In this document: one piece after another, positions 32,284-43,400 of the stretch
Numbering within the stretch: position 1 is the stretch's first letter
How the letters are laid out: each line of letters begins with the position of its first letter
NCBI GenBank assembly: GCA_963585895.1
Contig: OY757911.1
Coordinates: 61,119,602 to 61,183,601, forward strand
Direction of reading: 5' to 3'
Length of the DNA: 64,000 nucleotides
Source of the DNA: Sepioteuthis lessoniana
Taxonomy: Eukaryota; Mollusca; Cephalopoda; Myopsida; Loliginidae
Position numbers and translations under genes: made by a program
Notes under the pieces: generated by a model
Told to the model about the DNA's origin: nothing
Seen by the model: the letters and a program-made list of their open reading frames with translations, nothing else
Database searches by the model: none

Positions 32284-32720
32284 AGTTTCTTCCAGGCAGC
32301 GGTCACATCGATACTGCTATATGGATGCACTACATGGACGCTAACAAAACGGCTGGAGAAAAAACTGGATGGCAATTACACAAGAATGCTGCGTGCAATC
32401 CTGAACAAGACCTGACAGCAACACCCCACAAGACACCAACTTTACGGCCACCTGCCCCCTATCACGAAAACTATCCAAGTTAGACGAACCAGACATGCAG
32501 GACACTGCTGGAGAAGCAGAGATGAACTCATAAGAGATGTACTCTTATGGATCCCCACACATGGCCGCGCAAAAGCAGGACGACCAGCTCGAACGTACAT
32601 TCAGCAGCTATGTGAGGATACAGGTTGTTGTCCTGAAGACCTACCTAGGGCGATGAACGATAGGGAGGAGTGGCGAGAGAGGGTCAGGGATATCCGTGCT
32701 GCCAGCACAATATGATGATG
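32284..32720 (+). pseudogene. RTE-like LINE 3' part (copy 2)
   Basis: One frame reads almost without break: SFFQAAVTSILLYGCTTWTL, KRLEKKLDGNYTRMLRAILN, a TGA where copy 1 has Trp, then LPPITKTIQVRRTRHAGHCW and RPARTYIQQLCEDTGCCPED to a stop in the (ATG)n tail. It is much less damaged than copy 1 (17640-18404), so it is probably younger, but it is cut off before the RT catalytic box. This region follows the RT fingers and palm in RTE-type proteins. Confidence 0.88.
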
Positions 32721-32828
32721 ATGATGAAGGATGGAAGACCAATCGCAAGTGCAAGTAATGTTCTTCTTTAAGACCTTGCCAAGGTTTGTACAGAGATTGG
32801 ACTCAGATCCACATCCACACAAGACAGA

Positions 32829-32908
32829 ATACACACACACGCACGCACACACACGCACACACGCACACACACATTTTTATATATATATATATGTGTGTGT
32901 GTGTGTGG
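32829..32908. repeat. self-complementary (CA)n-(TA)n-(TG)n microsatellite
   Basis: CA/CGCA repeats, a short TA core and a GT run form a potential hairpin. Confidence 0.93.
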
Positions 32909-32909
32909 A

Positions 32910-33092
32910 GTTCACGTTGCATAGTGGCTAATAAGCTGGAAGGTGACCTCGAAGTCAGCTAGTTCAAAATCCAGTTACGCTATTAAGTTCACTTGGGAAA
33001 GGTATGAACTCGCTTATTCCCATCAATCGGTTTAATGGTGCTGCTATTGTCCTCCTAAAAAGATGGCTTTGGCATTAAATAACGCAGAAATA
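32910..33092 (+). mobile_element. family B SINE
   Basis: The head gttcacgttgcatagtggct and B-box region agctagttcaaaatccagtt are followed by ttcacttgggaaaggtatga and ggctttggcattaaataacg. The tail is cut by the mariner fragment that begins at 33093. Confidence 0.75.
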
Positions 33093-33424
33093 TTTACATG
33101 GAAGTCCTCCTGTATGAGCGTGTCAATGACCTTCATCTCACCCTCTTTCATCTCCTCAATTGTCTCATAACGACAGCCTCTGAGCTTAGGGAATAACCAA
33201 AAGTCACAGGGAGCAACGTCTGGACTGTAGGGAGGCTGAGGAACAGTGTTGATGCCCATCGTGGTCAAATAGTCTGGGACAAGGACGAAGTTGTGGACTG
33301 GTGCATTGTCCTGGTGGAAACCCAACTGATGCGATCTGAAGAGTGCTGGCCTCTTCCCTAGGAATCTCTTCCTGAACTCCCTTGAAACCTTAACATATAA
33401 CCCTAACCCTAACCCTTTGGCCAA
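33044..33424 (-). pseudogene. mariner transposase, C-terminal catalytic part
   Basis: The 126-residue frame starts in the telomere-like repeat, read as MAKGLGLGLY. It then has FRKRFLGKRPALF, FHQDNAPVHNF with the second catalytic Asp (Asp39) and PYSPDVAPCDFWLFPKLRGC with the third (Asp74). The 34 residues between them are the DD34D spacing of mariner. The first Asp and the DNA-binding domain are absent from the frame. The last ~16 residues (NISALFNAKAIFLGGQ) are a reverse reading of the neighbouring family B SINE. Not a functional enzyme. Confidence 0.92.
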
Positions 33425-33843
33425 TCAACTCTGGTGTATTGGCTTACTTACTCCTCCCAGACCTCTCATCATCCCTCACAGACTCCCTGCCTTCCTTGAA
33501 TCTCTTATGCTACTCAGAAACTGATGCTCGATTCATGCAAGATGGTTGAAAAGCAGTCTGAAGCATTCCATACGTTTCTGTGGCATTTTTCCCACGTTTA
33601 AAATAGAATTTTATTGCATATCGTTCTTTTAAAGAGTCCTCACGTCCAGATTGCATTTTTGAAATTCACCAGCTGTGACAATCAGGCTTTAGTAGGGTGT
33701 ATTCCAATAGCTGCTGTAGCTGTTCATTTAAATCTGAAATCATAGAAGTTAGTCAGTCATCTCATAAGATGTATAGCAATAACATACTAAATTTCAAGTG
33801 TCTACGTCTATTTTAAATGCCAGTACAAAAAAGTCTGGAAACT

Positions 33844-33846
<3 letters not shown>
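33093..33846 (-). mobile_element. mariner-type element, internally deleted (copy 2)
   Basis: It is collinear with copy 1 (6571-7453) from about 6695 to the right terminus (tacaaaaaagtctggaaact). The left terminal repeat and the transposase C-terminus are missing, replaced by the tail of a family B SINE. The right end abuts a (TA)n tract. The same internal deletion and telomere-like repeat are present as in copy 1. Confidence 0.88.
33398..33416 (-). repeat. telomere-like TAACCC repeat in mariner copy 2
   Basis: taaccctaaccctaaccct, identical in sequence and position to 7009-7027. Confidence 0.95.
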
Positions 33847-33883
<37 letters not shown>

Positions 33884-33892
33884 TATATATAT
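33847..33892. repeat. (TA)n microsatellite
   Basis: TA run with one A-T slip, abutting the mariner right end. Confidence 0.96.
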
Positions 33893-33894
33893 TG

Positions 33895-35209
33895 TCATCG
33901 TTGCTTTAGATTTTTTTTTATATTCCTTTTAGAGACAGCAAAATTGTTTGCGGCGATCCCCTGACTTCCGCTGCAAATGCTTTTTTTCCTTCGTTGTCAA
34001 ACTACACTTAACAGATTCACGAGCTCAAACAAAGTTTTTCTGTGTTGGCCTCTCTCGATTTCACTTCAATTCGATCTTTATTAGACGTCATAAATCGAAA
34101 GAATTGTCTTATAGAACTTTCACATAACTTACAGCAATTAAAGGTTCCTCTTTTCTATCTTGGAACAAGATCCCGAGAGAAAATTTAGAGTTCTTGTGGA
34201 GTTCATATCTGATTAGCTAAAAGCTGTTTTAGACCCCTTCCCCATGAAGTAGATAATCATAAATAATTTGGTTCATTTGAGTAGACGTAAAAGGAAATGT
34301 ATTTGTAATTTTTCATGGCTAAATCTACTGGAATCCCATCATTCAATTTAGTGTAGAAAAATATTCCAAAGGTATATCAATATTGGTGAGGTTTCGTATT
34401 GACAAAAGGAGGAAAACGCCCTGAAGCGTTAAAAAGAAATAAAGCGAATGTCTAAGCTGCCATTTATTGAAAGATAATCTTCGCCCTACTTGCATGATAA
34501 ACAGAGAACAAAGTAGTTGTATAAGTTAATCGGAAGCGTACATATATGGAATCCCACAGAGCTAACTGACAATTGACAACCAAAGTGGGAACCAAGAAGC
34601 AAAAATGAAATATGACGTATATATATAAAGAGAAAGGCAGTAAGGTTATAGCAATAAAATGGCTGCGTTAACCGGAATAAAAATGTACGTATTATATAAA
34701 ACATCGATGGTCAGCTTAAGAGGGGGATTTAACTTAGTTTGACGTTGTCCGGGAGTTTAGTATTTAACGTTTTGTACGGATTAGTCGATATCCAGATTTT
34801 GCATAAAAACTGACTACATGTATAAGTTGATTCTTTTGTTGCTCCCCAAATAACTAGTAAGTAATTTTACGAGGTTCTCTCTCTAAATTTGAAAATAATC
34901 ATTTTGTTTAACTAGTGCGTCACGTGTCTCACGGGACATTTAATACATTTTTCCAACCGGAAATAAAAGAGAGAAACTAATTTTGCATTAATTATTTTCT
35001 TCCTTTTGGACACCTTTTTCTATATTGAGTTCGCCACAATTTCAGGCTGTACGTTGGGGTACACACTCATATACCAGAGTGCGACCCTTATTCTAATAAA
35101 CAGCTCTGTCGGCCGGGCTAAGATTATACTTACTGTATCCCCTACAAACACCGTCTCTAAAAGAAAAAAGAAAAAAAAGCAGTGTCCAGAGTATAAAATT
35201 AAACTGCCT
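33895..35209. other. unassigned sequence
   Basis: The longest stretch without a repeat family in the first half. Short frames (72 residues minus at 34486; 75 residues plus at 35006) show no motif I recognise. Confidence 0.5.
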
Positions 35210-35340
35210 CTAATAGTGAGACTCAATTTCTAAAGATCTGAGGAGTGTGGAGTACCTTATGACCATTAATCGCTGGCCTACTCTGACCCGGACTGGTAGA
35301 ATCTGTTTGGGTCCCATCTATAAGTCAATAGATCAATTTG
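35210..35340 (+). mobile_element. family D fragment
   Basis: gatctgaggagtgtggagta, ctggcctactctgacccgga and tttgggtcccatctataagt are D unique-block motifs. Confidence 0.5.
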
Positions 35341-35384
35341 AATATCAATAATATAGCTATTAATAGTAGATGCCATATAAGAAA

Positions 35385-35630
35385 AGTAAGTAAAGTTGGC
35401 GACTTTACTCGAGGGTTACTCGAAGGCTCCCTTTTCGATAGCTACTACACCAAGGTGTGGGGGAGAGCGCTATTCCTTTCCCTGGAATGCTCCACTTTAC
35501 CCTTGATCCTTACCTTATAATGCTGAGTGTTAAGCAAGGCGGCATCAAGTACCATTTTTTTAGTCTTTGGTATGACTCGACCTGAGATTGAACCTCGGTC
35601 TCCGGGACCATTAGCGAACACTCTGCTGAT
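35385..35630 (-). mobile_element. tRNA-derived SINE, family C
   Basis: On the minus strand the B box region gaccgaggttcaatctcagg, gtcgagtcataccaaagact and the end gtcgccaactttacttactt match the copy at 25627-25880. Confidence 0.84.
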
Positions 35631-35789
35631 GGCCCGGTAGTTACTTGAAGCGATAATTGTTTACTCAGGATTAATTAATTGATTGATATTTACAACATGT
35701 CAACTCGTCTCGGGTTGTTTTATGCATAGATGATCAGGAATTGTGATCTTTCAACGTTCATGATTACATTTTATGTTTGATTTGATTTC

Positions 35790-36300
35790 TTTTTATAGTA
35801 TATCAACCATTGTTGTTTATTTAATGCCAACTACTAATTTTACTTATATATTAGATATATTATTTGTATACACATTTTGTAAATACACAGAGTTAAATGA
35901 GCAAACAGTTCTATTTCTGATAATTCTATTCCGCATAAGTCAACAAAGTTAAATTTTTGCAAGCACTGCCAATCATCAGTCATTTGTTTACGTACAGTTA
36001 AATTAGAAGTTCTATTTCTAACATTTCCATGTAGCATAAGTCATTTCTTTGCCCTCAGTTTAGATGTCAAACAGTTTTATTTGACCCATAGATAGGACCC
36101 TATCTAGTTCTACCACCCTGGGCCAGAGAGGAGCTGGGAGCGATGGTAATGAAGGGGTACTCCGCATTCCCCAAAGCTATAGTATTACTGAATCCCCAAC
36201 CCAGATTGTTTAATGTCCTATCCAGGATACTCGTTGAGGGAGTCTAAGCACTCTGCAGAGATGCATTCGGTGTATTCTTTATCCCCACTTGACTCTGCAG
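35790..36300 (-). mobile_element. family D repeat, near full length
   Basis: Reversed tail (agtatatcaaccattgttgt, then ttatttaatgccaa), tandem-unit region (gttaaatgagcaaacagttc; aatttttgcaagcactgcc), then the unique block (gacccatagataggacccta, gggccagagaggagctggga, gagatgcattcggtgtattc). Confidence 0.74.
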
Positions 36301-36329
36301 ACATTTTTTGTGTAATTGATTTTTTAGAG

Positions 36330-36600
36330 GTCTTTTATTTAGAAACGGTCCTATCATATATGAACGATTTTTAAACAGTTCTATCAGATGCATAGATGAG
36401 ACCCTAAAAGTTGACATCTTACCGGGTCTGGACAAACCTGGGAATGATGTCAATGAAGGGTTACTCTACACTCCTCAGATATCAAGAACTAGAAATTTAC
36501 CATCAGATACTGTTTAGTCTCAGAATGAGAAAAATCTGAAAACTTACCACCCCCTGTAGGGGATACAGTCAGTACATTGTAAGCCTTGCCAAGATGGAAG
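36330..36600 (-). mobile_element. second family D unique block
   Basis: tttttaaacagttctatcag, gacaaacctgggaatgatgt, gaagggttactctacactcc and gatacagtcagtacattgt repeat the D order right after the previous copy. Confidence 0.62.
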
Positions 36601-36609
36601 AATTGTTTA

Positions 36610-37035
36610 ATAATTATTATGATTATTAGTAAGTTGAAAGCATATAACTCTGCGTAAACAAATGTCTATTATTAAATAGAAACTTGAAAGCATATAATTA
36701 TTAGTAGTCGATTGGAATACGTGAAACGATAGCACTATATGCAAATAATTTATATCGGAGGAAGACCTGAAATCATATAACTCTGAACAAAGAAATGACT
36801 ATAATTAAACAGATATAGTCATTCGCTACTATGTATATTTGATAGGAATACTGGTAACTATACAGCGGTGTGTAAATTGTTTGTATCAGAAAAGCATTGT
36901 CTATATCATATAACTGTGTGCATACATTTTTATAAACAACTAAACAAAAGTTTAAATATAAATGTACAATAAATGAAATTTCCGAAACACTAGACATGAA
37001 ATAAACCAAGACAGATTGACATGCCGTTAAAATCA
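36610..37035 (+). mobile_element. family D-related AT-rich repeats
   Basis: Recurring gaaagcatataa..attagta and ctatatgcaaataat units resemble the tandem region at 42890-43400, and the end gacatgccgttaaaatcaat resembles the D tail end. Confidence 0.45.
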
Positions 37036-37073
37036 ATTAATCAATCATTTATTTTAAAATCCTACAACCACGT

Positions 37074-37116
37074 AAAATAAACACTATATATTTACATATA
37101 TATAGTGTTTATTTTA
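37074..37116. repeat. perfect inverted repeat, 17-18-bp arms
   Basis: aaaataaacactatatat and atatatagtgtttatttt are exact reverse complements around a short centre. A (TA)n tract follows to 37180. Confidence 0.92.
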
Positions 37117-37120
37117 TATA

Positions 37121-37181
<61 letters not shown>

Positions 37182-37182
37182 C
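37117..37182. repeat. (TA)n microsatellite
   Basis: TA run with small interruptions. Confidence 0.95.
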
Positions 37183-37214
37183 ACAAGAATATGTGACTTT
37201 GCAAATTCCTATCA

Positions 37215-37475
37215 ACGTATGAAGGCTCATTGGCATAGTGTGTAGAGTGTTCGCCAATGGTCCGGTAAGGTTCGATCCCAGGTCGCGTCATACCAAAGAC
37301 ATTAAAAATGATACTTGATGACTTCTTGCTTAACACTCTGCAATAAAAGGTAAGGATCAAGGATAAAGTGGATAAATTCAGGGAAAGGACAAACGCCCTC
37401 CCCTACACCTTGGTGTAGTAGCAATCGAAAAGGGAGCCTTCGGGTCGCCCTCGACTACGGTCGCCAACTGTACTT
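37215..37475 (+). mobile_element. tRNA-derived SINE, family C
   Basis: Head ctcattggcatagtgtgtag, B box taaggttcgatcccaggtcg, body ataaagtggataaattcagg and end gtcgccaactgtacttac. A clear tRNA-like A box (tggcatagtgtgtagagtgt) and B box are both kept. Confidence 0.86.
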
Positions 37476-37479
37476 ACAA

Positions 37480-37910
37480 CATATTTCTGCAAATATACAT
37501 ATATTATATTTCGTATGAATTTTTCTACTCTCTCTACTTAAAGACTTGATTGTTCCGCCTCTAGCAACCACTTCTTTTACAAATCTTCTAACGAGTACTT
37601 TTTCGTTTCTTTCCTTTTGCCAACAGCACTATTGTCTCTCCTCAACTAATCCCTTGCAGCCCTCCTTGTTTGCTTTAAATTTCTGGTCCGCAATATTTTC
37701 ACACTTTTCAATGATCGATATTATCACCAAAATTATTCATTTCCTTTCACATAAGTATGACAATTTGCACTATATAAAAATTTTAGTAACAGGGATAACA
37801 ATGTAAGTAATGGTTTTCTTCTTTTTAGTTTTCACAGTACTCTGCTCATGAGGACCCAAATACTCTTATTTTACTGATAAATTTGTTTTTTGCTTGGGTT
37901 TCTCTTTTAG
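37480..37910. other. unassigned sequence
   Basis: An 86-residue frame (37546-37806) has no motif I recognise. Confidence 0.5.

Positions 37911-37913
<3 letters not shown>

Positions 37914-37971
<58 letters not shown>
37914..37971. repeat. (TA)n microsatellite with GT-rich right flank
   Basis: About 28 TA units, then GTGTGTGGGTG-type sequence to 38042. Confidence 0.96.
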
Positions 37972-37974
<3 letters not shown>

Positions 37975-38116
37975 GTTACTTGACTATCTTGACGCGGGTG
38001 ATTGTGCGTGTGTGGGTGTATGCGTGTGTGTGTGAGCGCGTGTGCTGGTTCACAATTCATTCTCAATACAAAGTAAGTGTCCTGTGAGGAAAAAAGTTAA
38101 GAAGCCATTGTTCCTT

Positions 38117-38119
<3 letters not shown>

Positions 38120-38161
<42 letters not shown>
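38120..38161. repeat. (TA)n microsatellite
   Basis: About 20 TA units. From 38165 to 38405 nothing is recognised. Confidence 0.96.
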
Positions 38162-38164
<3 letters not shown>

Positions 38165-38404
38165 CGTATATATACATTTTGAGTTTCATTGAGTGCCACA
38201 TTCATATGGTCTTGTTCCACATCTAAGCAAAAACTAGTGAATTACTAAATATTCTCTGACAAAAGCAACAAGCTTGAAAATACACGCATGTGCGAACAAA
38301 ATAAATAATTCTTTAAAAGACACACATCTCTGATTGAACCATTTCATTTTGAAATATTAACTTTTCTCTCTCTTTGGAACAGAAAAAAAAGAAAAAATAC
38401 ATTC

Positions 38405-38408
<4 letters not shown>

Positions 38409-38449
<41 letters not shown>
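38409..38449. repeat. (AAT)n microsatellite
   Basis: About 13 units, directly upstream of a LINE fragment that itself ends in AAT repeats. Confidence 0.95.
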
Positions 38450-38451
<2 letters not shown>

Positions 38452-38993
38452 TCCACTGGAAATGTGCAAGAAATTTAAATTTGACCATGCCAACAAATGG
38501 TACATGCACAACCAAGAACCTGTCCGAGAAAATGGTACACACAAACTCTTGTTGGACTTGGATATACAAACGGATCAACTAATCTCGGCCCGAAGACCAG
38601 ATCTTATAATAATTAACAACAAAAAAAGAGAATCTGCAAAATTGTCGACTTTGCTGTCCCGGTGGACCACAGAATAAAACTAAAAGAATGTGAAAAGAGA
38701 GATAAGTACCTCGACCTTGCTAGAGAATTGAAAAAACTATGGAACATGAAGGTGACAAGTATACCAATTGTGATTGGTGCCTTTGGCTCGGTAACTAAAG
38801 GATAATTAAAGGCCTGGAAGATTTGGAAGTTGGCGACCGAGTGGAGATCATCCAAACAACAGCATTATTGAAAACTGCCAGAATACTGAGAAGAGTCCTG
38901 GAGACTTGAGGAGACTTGCTGTCACCCAATCTCCAGTGAAATACCATCAGCTTACGCTGATGTGAAAAGTCTGAGTAAATAATAATAATAATA
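38450..38993 (+). pseudogene. LINE C-terminal domain, probable restriction-like endonuclease (copy 2)
   Basis: The first frame has CKKFKFDHANKWYMHNQEPV, LDLDIQTDQLISARRPDLII and NNKKRES. A 1-base shift near 38643 continues with KIVDFAVPVDHRIKLKECEK, YLDLARELKKLWNMKV and IPIVIGAFGSVTKG, then a stop and shifted TTALLKTARILRRVLET. The RPD followed ~15 residues later by Asp in IVDFAVP resembles the PD...D/E motif of restriction-like endonucleases in R2-type LINEs. It ends in (AAT)n, a plausible 3' tail. Best of three copies in the window (others 12500-13030 and 55610-55960). Confidence 0.72.
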
Positions 38994-38995
38994 AT

Positions 38996-39041
<46 letters not shown>

Positions 39042-39042
39042 G
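38994..39042. repeat. (CA)n(TA)n microsatellite
   Basis: Follows the AAT tail of the LINE fragment. Confidence 0.94.
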
Positions 39043-39087
39043 TACCTGTTTACATCCTTCCCCACACATATATACATATCTATATAC

Positions 39088-39292
39088 ACCATGCGTAGAA
39101 TCAGGATGTTACGTTTGGTCAGTTTTTAAAGCGGAAGTTTGAATTCATAATTTTCAATCTCCTTAACGAGTTGCCATAACAAGGTTAAAAAGCCTAGTCT
39201 ACCCTACTATCTATCGATAGCCACATCCCAGATTCGAACACGGGAACCGTGTCTTTCTCCTAAAACGATAACCATTACGCTACTAGCATCTC
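39088..39292 (-). mobile_element. family A SINE, internally deleted
   Basis: The tail side (aatcaggatgttacgtttgg) and the body (ctagtctaccctactatcta) are followed at once by the head (plus strand cccagattcgaacacgggaa, cgataaccattacgctacta). The block carrying cttgggaaaggtatgaa is absent. Confidence 0.72.
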
Positions 39293-39424
39293 ACTCTCTT
39301 TCTGTCCCCTCTATCTCTCTTCCTCTCTGTATACTTTCATTTGATTAATTAGTCAAATGAACGCCTAGGCGAGAAACTGGCAGGTACCATACACCATCTA
39401 TTCTATGTCTACGCTATCTTTATC

Positions 39425-39433
39425 TAAATACAT

Positions 39434-39466
<33 letters not shown>

Positions 39467-39488
39467 ATATATATATATATATATGTAT

Positions 39489-39534
<46 letters not shown>

Positions 39535-39678
39535 CAGATCAAGATAAATGTGTATATATATTAGGATATATTTGTATATTAAGATTACACTCACACACAC
39601 AGACACACACAGACAAACAGACACAGACTCACGCACCCACACCCACACATACACACACATAGACACACTCACACACAA

Positions 39679-39722
<44 letters not shown>

Positions 39723-39750
39723 GTGTATATATATAAATATATATATATGA
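39425..39750. repeat. large compound CA/TA/CAGA microsatellite region
   Basis: (CA)n, (TA)n with interruptions, imperfect CACA/CAGACA repeats and again (CA)n(TA)n. Frames of 92 (minus) and 62 (plus) residues here are repeat translations (poly Val-Cys or Tyr-Ile). Confidence 0.95.
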
Positions 39751-40530
39751 TTCTGTGTCTGTCTACAATTAATCTTGCCCACGTTCTGAAAGATCTATGA
39801 AGTTTTTTTTTTGTTTTTTTTTTGTTGTTCTTTTTTTTTTTGTTTTTTCGTTTGTGTGTGTGTGTGTGTGTACGTATTCAGTGATCACAGTTAATCAGAA
39901 GGTTTCTTATGTATTTATTTTACATAAACATTGATCTGACCTCTGGTTCCGACTTAAACTATGCAAGTTTAACCTGTAAGATTATTTGAGGTCGCTAAAG
40001 GTTATCAAGTGTCAAAATATGTCATTTCTAATTGAGATAGACATTGATCTAAAGAACAATCTTTATTCATGTGCTAAGGACGATAAAAATTAATAACTAG
40101 GTTTTATTTTTCATCCTAAACTAAAAAAATTAATCAGCTGTTTTAATGGGTTTTTGGTTTTAAAAAAGTGGTTGTTTTGTTGATAGCTTTCATAATTATT
40201 CTCGACTGCATGTTCTCTTTTTTCTGAAATTGAATCAACAACCTGAAACTAATTTTTCTCAAAAATAAGATAAATATATATATTAAGAAAAATGAGCTAC
40301 TCACATCCGAAAACTGGATCTTCAATTGTCCTATTCAAGTTTTATTTTATTTTTTCTTAATCCAATATTATAATTGATATATTTCTGTTTCGTGTGTGTG
40401 ATGTTATAAATTCAACACTTTTAAAAATAGAAATCGACAGCGATTTTTCTTAAGAGGTTATAATTAATAGTTTAAATTTGCATTTCTTTGTTGAATTATT
40501 TTATTTCGAACGTATCATATGTTGTTTTGG
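39751..40530. other. T-rich then unassigned AT-rich sequence
   Basis: Broken poly-T at about 39803-39848 and (GT)n at 39853-39871. The rest shows no recognised feature. Confidence 0.55.
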
Positions 40531-40532
<2 letters not shown>

Positions 40533-40581
<49 letters not shown>

Positions 40582-40599
40582 CATTTTCTCTATCTCTCA

Positions 40600-40647
<48 letters not shown>

Positions 40648-40665
40648 ATTTTCTCTATATCTCAT
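40533..40665. repeat. (CT)n microsatellite, two blocks
   Basis: Two long CT runs separated by ttcattttctctatctcatt; the separator recurs after the second run. Confidence 0.96.
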
Positions 40666-40831
40666 TTTCTCTCTGTGAATGTATTATAGAAACACACACA
40701 CACAAACAGAAATATGTGTCGGCGTTTTCTCTTCAGATATATTTGTTCCATATCACCAGAGCATAGCTTTAAGTGATTGAAAATATGTCCGCCTAACCTT
40801 AGAGAGAAGTATGCCTATGGCGTGTTCTTCC

Positions 40832-40876
40832 CCCCTCTCTCTCTCCCCCTCTCTCTCTCTATATATATATATACAT
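40832..40876. repeat. (CT)n(TA)n microsatellite
   Basis: Imperfect CT run with CCC interruptions followed by a TA run. Confidence 0.92.
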
Positions 40877-41936
40877 GTATTTAGCGAGGGCAATATGACC
40901 TTTTTTCTTTCCAGAAGCCTCTTATATCCACACATCCATTCCACGGCTTTTTCTTGATTGACAGATGGGCAGTGAATACATTCACAAGATTTAAGAACTT
41001 TTAAGATTTCATCAAGATGAAAACTTCCAAAGTGTGAAAAGAGCTGCATTGCTGTGTTGCATTGCGTGCACGTTTTAATGTTGTCGTCTTGTTTCTTATT
41101 TCTACTCAGGTATAAAGTGGAGGTTGTTTGGCTAGATCTCCATTATTTATAATCCTCCTATCTAATTATTCTCTCCGTTTAAATTTGTACACACAACAAT
41201 ATCAAGGAATGTTTTCAAAAGATAATTTCAAATGAGTATACAGGCATGAATCACCGCCGACATTCAATCTAATAGAAAGTTTATGAAAACATTCTAAATA
41301 AAATATATTCATTTAATCATCAGGAAGACTATATCTACTTTGATGAACACAACCCAATGAAGATACTGCTCAAGAAGCAAAAATATTTTATTATCTAAAA
41401 TTCCAGAGGTCGTCAAGGATTTTGAATAAAAAGATGAATCTATTGTTATATATTAACCTTTGACAGCATGTTAGTTATTGATTTCAAAACAGGATATTGT
41501 ACCTGTGTCTTTGTTTAAAAAAGGGACAGCAGAAATGAATCATGTGAATTAAGCGAGAAAAAATAATGTGTAGGCGTCCAGAAAATATATAATGTGGAAG
41601 ATTTTCCACCCTGGCAGTCATGTTGTCACTCCATCGGAGAGCAGTGAGTGAGTAGACACATTTAACCAGGAGTGGCATTAGGTAGCCCCCGGGCTAAGAA
41701 CCCGTGATGTATCAAACTTTTCGTGAAAGAAACAAGGCTCTGAATATGTCTGTCCTAACGTGATGTCAATCGTAGCAATCATCCGCCTTTCTCTTCCATA
41801 AACACAACCATTACGTCGATTTGAATAAAGGAGATTATATTTTTATAAACAAGTAGTGTTATTGTCACTTGTGTTGCTCTCCCGCTTATATAAAACTATA
41901 TCAGTAGTTAGGTTACTTCACTAAATTGTAATATAT
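40877..41936. other. unassigned sequence
   Basis: A minus frame (40753-41049) includes SFHLDEILKVLKSCECIHCP, then VNQEKAVEWMCGYKRLLERK, of normal composition, but it runs into microsatellite sequence and I recognise no domain. It could be an exon remnant. Confidence 0.4.
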
Positions 41937-42225
41937 TTATTTACCCAATCTCTCCGCCGTGAACAAACTCTCTTTGTAACCCAAGAGGAGTTTGTAAGTG
42001 AACCAAAGTTATTTTAGATTGAGGATTTTCTTTTCCTTGACTGGTTGCATAACCAAGTTTAAATAACCCAATCTTCCCTAATGTTTACCCATAGCTTGGA
42101 GGCAGATGATGGGTTCACGACTTTTCCAAGGCCATAAACGTGAACTGTCTCGTCTAGGATTTAAACTCTGGTCACCGATTCCATTTTCAAAGAAGATAAC
42201 CGGTACACTAAGCGAGACACCTACA
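41937..42225 (-). mobile_element. family A SINE, diverged
   Basis: tatttacccaatctctccgc (tail), ttttccttgactggttgcat and tacccatagcttggaggcag (body), and gtctaggatttaaactctgg plus agataaccggtacactaagc (head) keep family A order. Confidence 0.7.
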
Positions 42226-42394
42226 AGTATAAATGTAAGTTTGTATTTTCTGATCATTTTGACCGATCATGAAGCAGATTTTATAGATGAGAAAAACATT
42301 TCTATTTAGTGATTCTGTGAAAAACCTATATCAGGTAATTAGCAGAGGGATATGACCCCGCAAAAAGGGGAGCTAAGTATGACAGTAAACTGAA

Positions 42395-42500
42395 CCTGAA
42401 AGAGAGGCTTGAGCTCAAGAGATCTGGGGAGTATGGCGTACTCCTTATTGACTGCCATGTCTACTCTGACTCGTGGTGGTAGTACCCGTTTTTTGTAACG
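42395..42500 (+). mobile_element. family D fragment
   Basis: ggggagtatggcgtactcct, ctactctgactcgtggtggt and agtaccc are D unique-block motifs. 42501-42885 is unassigned. Confidence 0.48.
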
Positions 42501-42889
42501 CTAACATGGGTATAAAAAGAATTGAAAATGATTGATGAACAACTTAATAAAAGCATAAGTATTTCATTCAACTAAAATAACATATTAACAGAAAAATAAG
42601 ACTAGCAAATGATAGTTACTATCCGTACACTGTCGGCCACGATATAACTGAAATTTCTCGCTGACTTCCGTCCGATTACTATACACCAACTTCTGTTCAC
42701 CGACTACTGTCCCATGCTAATTGTCCTTTCGACTGACGTCCCATGTTAATCAAAACGGAACTTCTATTTAAATTATGTAGAGTCCAACCATTTGCGTCTT
42801 CTGGTGATCGGTTTTTAATCGTCACTGTCTCACTTTATTCCTATATGATACCGTTACAGTTCCATTTATAGGTAAAATTGATTTGCTTA

Positions 42890-43400
42890 GAAATTATTCG
42901 AATTCAATCGGAATACTTATAAATCTTTGTATTAAGAATAGTTACGTGAAACTATAATTGTTTATTAAAGATTATCATTATTAATATTAGTTTCTTGATA
43001 TGTACAACTATATGTAAACAAATGTCTATTGTTAAATAGAAAGGATTATTTGAAACCATATAAATATTAGTTCTTGATAGGCATATTTGAAACCATATAA
43101 TTATTCGTTCTACATAGGCATATTTGCAATCATATAATTATTATTTTTACATAGGCATATTTGCAACCATATAATTATTAGTTGTAGATAGGCATATTTG
43201 AAACCATATAGTTATTATTTATAGGTAGGCATATTTGCAACCATATAATCATTAGTTCTAGATTGGCATATTTGCAACCATACAACTGTGTGCAAATTAT
43301 ATTTTAGACAATGATACTTCATATCAAATAGTTATTGGTCAAAAATGTATTAATATATATGTACAATGAACGTGATTCCACAACTTTAATGCATAAAATA
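42890..43400 (+). mobile_element. family D-related repeat with 37-bp tandem units
   Basis: Between 43040 and 43290 about six units of the type ataggcatatttgcaaccat, then ataattattagttctag, follow each other every ~37 bases. The end (accatacaactgtgtgcaaa) is a D motif. Confidence 0.6.

Noticed and set aside
39424..39702. 92-residue Val/Cys- and Tyr/Ile-rich frame
   Set aside because: Translation of CA/TA repeats.
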